Assembly (NCBI RefSeq): GCF_036669915.1
Contig: NC_089322.1
Coordinates: forward strand, 1,932,501-1,996,500
Length of the DNA stretch: 64,000 bases
DNA from: Pocillopora verrucosa
Taxonomy: Eukaryota > Cnidaria > Anthozoa > Scleractinia > Pocilloporidae
Direction of reading: 5' to 3'
Shown: positions 57,846 through 64,000 of the stretch, piece by piece
Layout: each line of letters opens with the position of its first letter
Position numbering within the stretch: position 1 is the stretch's first letter
Notes under the pieces: generated by a model
Database searches by the model: none
The model's input: only the letters and a program-made list of their open reading frames with translations
Told to the model about the DNA's origin: nothing
Position numbers and translations under genes: made by a program

Positions 57846-58204
57846 GAGCATTTGATATAGCTTAGGAATGGGTATTTTAGTCTCTGTGTTTTCAAAATCC
57901 ATTGTATAATCAAACCTATGAACACAGAATAGTAGCTTGGCTCACTGTTCTGATTTTCAGTGACTTAGTTTGTTCAATCATATGGTTATCTTTAGAAATT
58001 TTGAATAACATCCAAACCAAAGTGATTCTAGATGCCCTCATGAGATCAAGGCCAGATGGCATCAAAGAGCTGAAATGATCCACACCTGTGGGATTTTCTT
58101 AAACCGAAATGGCTGAAAAAATGACAAAAATAATAAGCATCTTCCTATGTCAAAAGCAAAAGTAGAACAAAAACTAACGACCTTACTCACTGTGTTTACT
58201 ATTA

Positions 58205-58468
58205 TTGTACTTTTTTGGGGCCAAATTGGTCAATCCTACTTGGCTCTTGGAGGGGCCAAATTGAGAAAAAGTTCCAAAGTAGAATTCATAGGGGCCAATT
58301 CAGATTTTGGAGGGGCCAATTCAGATTTTGGAGGGGTTGAAATGGTACCTGTTCCGCCCGTTTTGGCTCAAATAGTCCAAAACGAACCTCGATGGGCCAA
58401 ATTGGCCCTCAAGAAATTGGGGCCAATTTGGCTTTTGGGGTCAATTTGGCTCTTTTCATTTTACAGTG
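58205..58468. repeat. EnSpm right subterminal repeat array
   Basis: At least nine ggGGCCAAat words (58219, 58253, 58290, 58312 and others), including a 23-bp direct duplication at 58290-58335. The rest of 57846-58204 holds nothing recognised. Confidence 0.85.
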
Positions 58469-59372
58469 TAGCTATAATATTTGCCGAATTATAGTCGTCA
58501 GCTATGGACCAACCATCATCTAAAAATACCGCGATGTAAATACCGTTAGCCCTCCACCATCCAACCAAAGGGTGGAGTATCTTTGTAAAGATATAAGGAG
58601 TTACAGAAAGGCCAAAAGGAAGAACTGTGAAAACGTAAAACCGCGTCTCCCCTTGAAAATCCCATGAAAAACCTAAGAATGTTTGATGTGGTTGGAAGAT
58701 CTCGACGTGATGATAGCCACTCTTAAGATCAAAAGAAAACATATAACCATTCTTGCGAAACATAAGAGAAGCAATTTTCCAATCATCGTACTTAATCCTC
58801 AGTTTCTTAATGAAATGATTAACATATCTTAAATCAAGAATTAACCTTTTCTTTCCATTAGGCTGAACGGAAACCGACAATGGATTGACGACATGGGGTT
58901 TGTAAGATAATTGCTTTATGCGTTCGGACTCCAGTAGCTCAGTGATAGAATTCTCTACGAAATCAATATTTTTCAGGGCAGAAGCGTTGTTCTTTGAATA
59001 ATATGCAGGCGGCACATCCCAGAAAGGCAAACGATAACCAAATTTAATTACGTTTAATATGAAGGATGAAGCACCTAAAAATACCCAAAATTCTAAATTT
59101 TTCTTTAAATTGCCCTTTACATTGTAATTCCGTCCTAGATCTTCGTCAATTTCAAAACGATTCAGTACCTGAAGTACATCCGTAAACTTGTCGAATTCCT
59201 CATGAATGTCCGATTCCCTTAAGTCCGGTTCCTGAAGCGTTTGTGGTGGTGGAGGCTGGGGCAAAGGCGGTTGGCTTGAACTGGCCGAAAGGGCGGGGAT
59301 AGAAGCTGGAGGCCCTGCAATCTTTGGCCCAGTGACCTGGCCTTCCGCACCTGAAGCAGTCCCCATGTGCAT
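58469..59372 (-). pseudogene. DIRS reverse transcriptase, N-terminal part
   Basis: About 300 codons with the palm motifs in order: KKRLILDLRYVN, FSFDLKSGYHHVEI (first catalytic Asp), FTVLPFGLSVTPYIFTK and the active-site AVFLDDGWS. The frame runs into the EnSpm terminus 14 codons after FLDD. It resumes at 47599. The start overlaps the zinc-knuckle frame by about 170 nt in another phase, as is usual in DIRS elements. Confidence 0.88.
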
Positions 59373-59454
59373 AAGAGCTTGGACGGCCTGCGGGTGTCAA
59401 GATGGGACGAAAATATGAATAGTTAAGTAACGACAAATAACAACCAAAGAACAA
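59200..59454 (-). CDS. DIRS gag-like zinc-knuckle frame (partial)
   Basis: Contains a CCHC zinc knuckle, CFRCGRPGHWAKDC, then a Pro/Ala/Thr-rich tail, and stops at 59200. This is typical of the nucleic-acid-binding C-terminus of gag. The upstream part is only ~20 codons and ends at a possible splice acceptor (cacccgcag at about 59390), so the full gag is missing or its N-terminal exon lies elsewhere. Confidence 0.6.
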   Translation of the reverse strand: MFFGCYLSLLNYSYFRPILTPAGRPSSYAHGDCFRCGRPGHWAKDCRASSFYPRPFGQFKPTAFAPASTTTNASGTGLKGIGHS

Positions 59455-59720
59455 AACTTGGTCATTAACACAAAAGAAAAGGAGGGGCGGGTGGGCGGGA
59501 AAGCAGAATACAGCAAAGCTATATTGGTGACGCGAGAAGTGAAATAAGCATACGGCTACTGGACTATACAGCAGTACATGCTATGACACCTTACTCCCAT
59601 GTGGTACAGAAATCATGCATACTTGACAGGTATTACGTAACAGTAATGCACACGAAGGTGAGATAGAAAAACAAAGTGTGAACACTGACGTTCTGTAATA
59701 AACTCCTATAGAAAATACAT

Positions 59721-61754
59721 ATTTATTTTCTATCTTCTTCGGTGGTATTTATGAAGAATTTCATTTTAAAAAATTGTCACCTATGATTTAGAAGAAATTA
59801 CGACAAATACGCAAATTTGTAGAGTAATGATTGGATGAAATGTCTCCTGAAAACACATCGTTGTGAAAGGAAAAGAATGGACAGTTTTATTTTCATCAAA
59901 TAACGACAATATATGATATATTCTTTGTTACAGTTGAATGCAAGATTAAAGAGCAGAAAAAATAGCCGCCGAATACACACAACATGAGCTTAGGAAAAAA
60001 AAAAAAGGAAAAAAAAAGTAGCCCAAAAATTTTTGTCCTAAAAAATGCCTTCATTGAGATCACCATTTTCAACGGCCCACCCCTAGAGTTTCGCATACGC
60101 GCCTGACTATCGCTTTTGACATCGGTCGCCTGGCAGGAATATTTTGTGCTGGTGAAAAACATAAATTGAACTTAACATTTATTGAACACGCAGCTTTGTG
60201 AAAGGAAAATGTTAAACATTTTTATTTTTATCAAATAAAAACCAAAAATAACGTGAACTCTGTTTCAATCGAATGCAAAAATCGTCGCACGTGACGGAAC
60301 ATCGAATGCTCGAAATACAGTGTAACAGTGCGTACAAGAATATTCATATTTAGAAACAAATTACAAGAAACTGAAAACTTATTGACGAAATTGATGTCTA
60401 GCTCACGTTGAAGTTCAAGTTCCGTCATAAACATTAATTATCACGTTTTAAACATTCATGATCCGTGCGGAACGAACGGATCGTTAAAATGACATGGCCA
60501 AAGCTTTAATAAAATTCACGGATCGTCAACACAGCCTTACGAGTCGTGAATATATTTGACGCACCATGGTACTGGACATGCGTGACCGAGGAGAGAGAAA
60601 ATTGCGCGTCATCAATTTAATTTCTGACCACTTTTTTGTATATTAACAGAAATAAACTAATTTTGTTATTGTTGTGTGGTAAATACTCAAACAGTTATGC
60701 ACCTCAGAGTCGGTGAAAGTCCTTGATATCTATCTCGCAGCTCAGTTAATAATATCCACTTCCATTCACCTCCACTTCGGTGAATAAATAACTCACCTGC
60801 ATTTTTACTGGCACTGTGAATTGATTAATAACGGTAATAGGACTGAGTGGAGTCCAATTTCGTCTGCAATCATACGGGTGATTAACCAAATCGGACTTTG
60901 AATGTAGCCCAAATTGGACGACACGAAGTCCCGTTATCATTATAAATCGGGCTGGTGATAATCAATTACGTTCGAGAATTTATAGTTCTAGCTTTAATTA
61001 ATTGCCTAACAATATCTTCAGGGCCAACTACACCTGCAAGTTCCTCGAAAGAAATATGCGACAAGGACAGGCAAGGAACGAGTGTAGGGTCAGGGCGGGT
61101 GGCAAATACACACTGAGAAATCGTTACATGGAAATTGTGCAAAAGAGATGATTTTTACAAAGCAAGAAGCGTAGAAAAAAACAAGTCAGGCTCTAACTGT
61201 GTTTGTCGCTTGTTTACTGATTGAGCTCGTAAAAAGGAAATGGAACTGCACGACGATTACGGAAGTCGGTCGAGTTAGGTGCTTATTCGACGAGATACTG
61301 GATGGATCAAAGATATGGTAAATATATGCATTGTTTCTGTATTTTTTTGGTCTGGGGACACCCCCTTCCCTCCTATAGGCAATAAATAAAGAAGGGTCTC
61401 ATATTCTCTGCCATTTATTTTGTGTAATTTTAGTTTTTAGAATTTGGCCCTTACTGAACGAATTATGTTGTCAAGAGAGGAAAAGCACTCATAAAGACGG
61501 TATGTTGATATGGTTTAAGGAAAAGTAACTTCTTGGAGGGAGTGAAAGTTATACACCTAAAAGACAGATTATTCTACAAATCAACTCAAAAATACAAGAG
61601 ACAATATTTTAATTCATTAACCCACTTCTATTGTTCGTTTATTTCATAGCAGAAGCGAAACCCGACGTCTTAAATCCTCATTACTGAAATAAGAGCTTGA
61701 TCATTGCTCCACGTCGCATGCAACTTTTTCCTTAAGCAGAGCAGTTCAGTGTCT
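59721..61754. other. block 2 spacer between the DIRS insertion and gene D
   Basis: 59721-60480 repeats the block 1 spacer (25050-25790). 60480-61020 is unique AT-rich DNA. 61071-61500 repeats 26100-26530. No gene, but an orphan exon lies at 61022-61070. Confidence 0.6.
61022..61070 (+). pseudogene. orphan exon 2 of a USOMP-5-like gene
   Basis: 49 nt after an intact cttcag acceptor, reading PTTPASSSKEICDKD, matches exon 2 of genes A-D. It stands alone on the + strand, opposite to gene D. The donor is GC instead of GT (acag|gcaagg) and the conserved Cys is Ser. It is followed by intron-2-like DNA. Confidence 0.7.
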
Positions 61755-64000
61755 TTACTGAACGAAAATGTATCCAAATGCCTTGATATTTTTGTCTCCG
61801 TTGTCCGGTGAATACAAGGCTCCGTTTCCACACGCGTTTTTGAATCCTGACCCTCCTCCACCAAATCCGATAAAGGAATCAGGGGAATGACAATCTCCTT
61901 CTTGATTAGAGATGATTCCAACTCGAACCCGAGAATGAACGCTACTACTCACCCGCGAATTGAAGCCTTCTTGATTACAGTTGCGCTGGAGGGAGGCATT
62001 GGGACCAATCAGCTTCTTCCATGCATCACGACCCAGCGAGGTAGCACGGTATTGACCGTCACCAATGAGGGCATACAACGAGTCTGCTTTCTGATGCAGT
62101 TGCAAGAACCTGGTTACTCTATCGACCTTCATTCCAAGGCAGATCTTGGAAAAGGACGTGCTCCAGTAGGTTGGTAACAGGGTCTCCAGGTGATCCAATC
62201 CGGTATCTCCATTTTCGGGAGAGACTGAAGACATTGAAGACCACACTTTTGAATCGTAATCAAAGGTTTGCTGCGAGAAAAAAGGACATTTTCAACTTAG
62301 TATCCAGTGCATTTGAGAAAAGGCAATTTTCAACCTAATGTCTATAGTACTCCGGGACTGCACCAGTATCCCTTCTCTTTGCTCTATGAGTGCTCATTAA
62401 ACTCGCGCCAATCTCTCACCAGGTCAGGTGCCTCAATAGACGAATTTTCAACTGAATGTCGAAAGTAATCAGAGATTTCATTGGTTTTGCTTTACCTCGA
62501 ATTGTGATTGGTCCAGAAATTAAAACTCGTGCCACTCAACCGATGAGATGTAAAACTAACACTTAACACGACTTGGTCGCCTGCGTTTTCCCGTGCTTTA
62601 GGCAGTTTGGTCGTTTTTACTATGAGTTCTCATTGGCTGTCCGGGATATTTTTCTTTCTTTTGATTGGCCGTTGTGATTACTTTGGTTTCGGTCTTACGG
62701 CACTGAAAAACTAAGCTGAATCGCTCATAATGGACGACGTTTCCGGTCTGTATGACAGAATCAAAGGCAAAATTGAAGAATTTGTAAGACGGCCAAACAG
62801 CTACGTTGAACCACGATCAAGACAATACATATTATCTTGCCACGATGCAATCACTATTCACGGCTGAAATATCAGACTCAGAAGTTATATACTTGACAAA
62901 AGTGTACAAAAGCAAGAGATTTAACAGGGACTCGATCCTTGACGTCGAATTGTATTACAAAGAGACGGAGACCTTCGAATTCTAAAATATATTTATTGGT
63001 GTCGGTGAAATGCCGGTGTCATTCACAAGGCGCAAAAAAAGGATTTGTAAAAGAAGTGCTTCGCCTCCTACGAATAAATTCGTCACACTCCACTTTTAAT
63101 AAAAACATTCAGTGTTTCAAAATACGCTTAAATAATAAAGAATAATGAGAGGAAATTTTGGAGAAATGCATCTCTGAATTTGATCCAACCGGGAGGGAAA
63201 GGTTACTCAAAAACTTCCACGGAATTAGACTTGCGATGGATTATAAATGTTTCCCCGTTTGACGGTCTTTCAAGTGCCGAGAGGAACCTTCTGTTTGATT
63301 TTCCTGCGAAATGCTGTGTAGCAGGGCCTCAAAGGACTCGCTGTTTGTTTTCTTGCCTTATCCCAAGGCGTTTAGAATTGATCTAACAAACCATATAATA
63401 TGGTGGCTTTCCATTGTGCAGGACGGCCTCTTTTCGATGGCTTCATTTTCGAAAATACGAAACAAACACGACAAATAGTAAGAGAAATCATGTTACTGCT
63501 TTTAATAATGTACATGAAAAAAAACATCACAGAAGTCAAGACAGACGAACTTTCAAAGCGTGCACGCGCTATTTGTAATTTGCACTCCTGTTACAGCTTT
63601 GCACTCGTGTTACATGAGAATGCATTTGTTTTCAGCCAATTAGAAGCGCAAGTAGATTATTATACAGAAAATACTGAGAATGTTCACTAAGCCTGCATTG
63701 CATCCTGGTTGAGCGAGCACATGACTTGAGCGAAGACCTTCATGTGCTCCATAAAACATTCACTGATTTAAGAGAGACAATGGGAAACAAACAGGAGTGA
63801 GAGAAACGAATCAAAGTTTTCATTCGTTACATTCGAAAAACAATGAGTTGGTAGGGTTTTGAAACCTTGAACATGTTTGAAATACCTTTGCACCGTCAGT
63901 CTTCATGACCAGCGTCCATCCCCCACCACCGCAGTCTCCAAGCTCCCCGCTCATGGAACAGTACACAGACACATCTTTATCGCCTAGCTTGAGGTCATAC
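61755..64000 (-). CDS. gene D: USOMP-5-like, 5' end outside the window
   Basis: On the - strand the last exon is 62270-61755 (TAA). The preceding exon ends at 63886 with a GT donor and runs off the window at 64000. Exon 3 encodes LKLGDKDVSVYCSMSGE and GGGGWTLVMKTDGAK, the same residues as gene B. Exon 4 begins like B (SKVWSSMSSVSPENGD) but ends like C (NQEGFNSRVSSS, SPDSFIGFGGGGSG, NIKAFGYIFVQ). It differs from all others at FLQLHQKADSLYALIGDG. No defect is seen in the visible part. Exons 1-2, and so the signal peptide, cannot be checked. Confidence 0.78.
62410..63663 (+). mobile_element. 1.25-kb insertion in intron 3 of gene D
   Basis: Orthologous to the 27430-28681 insert, at the same intron position. 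The frame from 62731 (MDDVSGLYDRIKGKIEEF) stops after 44 codons at TGA, where the block 1 copy continues. Retroelement-tail-like GFVKEVLRLLRINSSHSTF is read near 63040-63105. Confidence 0.55.

Larger units (their letters stand above)
47600..58468 (+). mobile_element. complete EnSpm/CACTA transposon, 10,869 bp
   Basis: Left end cactgtaaaattaaaagagc and right end, inverted, cactgtaaaatgaaaagagc form 20-bp inverted repeats with one mismatch; they start CACTG, the CACTA-class signature. A TA dinucleotide flanks both sides (47598-47599, 58469-58470). Removing the element and one TA joins the DIRS reading frame exactly. Inside are a transposase gene (+) and a SAM-domain gene (-) transcribed away from a shared 259-bp interval. 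About 340 bp at the left and 260 bp at the right are full of ggggccaaat-type repeats. All parts needed for an autonomous element are present. Confidence 0.93.
44623..59720 (-). mobile_element. DIRS-type tyrosine-recombinase retrotransposon, interrupted
   Basis: Comparison with block 1 (25040-25060) shows ~15.1 kb of extra DNA between gaatagatcatttcatttt (left) and atttattttctatcttc (right). Read on the - strand it contains, in order, a zinc-knuckle frame, reverse transcriptase, RNase H, a methyltransferase-like segment and a tyrosine recombinase: the DIRS order. 10.9 kb of it is the EnSpm element nested at 47600-58468, so the DIRS copy itself is about 4.2 kb. The 5' part is short (no full gag), and no long terminal repeats are evident, as expected outside the LTR class. 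Ends are known only to within about 10 bp. Confidence 0.82.

Noticed and set aside
47598-58470. Three-base target duplication (CTA/TAG) for the EnSpm element
   Set aside because: CTA and TAG are complementary, not identical; only the TA dinucleotide is duplicated, and removing TA alone restores the DIRS frame.

Overview
This is nuclear DNA of a cnidarian, most likely a scleractinian (stony) coral. The genes have many short introns with GT..AG ends. The DNA is AT-rich and crowded with small transposons, Penelope-like fragments and tRNA-derived repeats. A secreted gene family resembles coral skeletal organic matrix proteins. Species cannot be named from the sequence alone, and all family assignments come from reading motifs, without a database search.

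Layout. 1-18.5 kb: two ordinary host genes on the + strand. DPM3 (1720-2722, 4 exons, 93 aa) is a subunit of dolichol-phosphate-mannose synthase. NCKIPSD/SPIN90 (4162-18466, 13 exons, 595 aa) is an Arp2/3 regulator with an N-terminal SH3 domain. Its introns hold many MITEs, SINEs and Penelope-like remnants. 18.5-20.5 kb is non-coding and contains a 13-bp minisatellite.

20.5-30.3 kb and 37.4-64 kb: two copies of a roughly 10-kb block. Each carries a convergent pair of secreted, fibrinogen-like, USOMP-5-like genes: A(+)/B(-) and C(+)/D(-), D running off the window. In the first block the pair sits in a large inverted repeat. A and C are intact (279 aa each), B has a 1-nt frameshift in exon 1, and fragments of further paralogues lie at 20.5, 37.4, 38.4 and 61.0 kb. 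Exons 1-3 group as A=C and B=D, but the second half of exon 4 groups as A=B and C=D, which suggests gene conversion between arms.

30.3-37.4 kb separates the blocks. It holds a 120-bp tandem repeat, Penelope-like ends, GIY-YIG remnants and a decayed type-B DNA polymerase of Polinton/Maverick kind.

44.6-59.7 kb: a nested insertion lies between genes C and D. A DIRS-type tyrosine-recombinase retrotransposon (- strand) is itself interrupted, 14 codons after its reverse-transcriptase FLDD motif, by a 10,869-bp EnSpm/CACTA transposon (47600-58468). The transposon has CACTG ends, a TA target duplication, clustered subterminal repeats and two intact divergently transcribed multi-exon genes: a DDE transposase (847 aa, 10 exons) and a SAM-domain protein (545 aa, 10 exons). 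It looks complete and recently inserted, and is the most striking item in the window.
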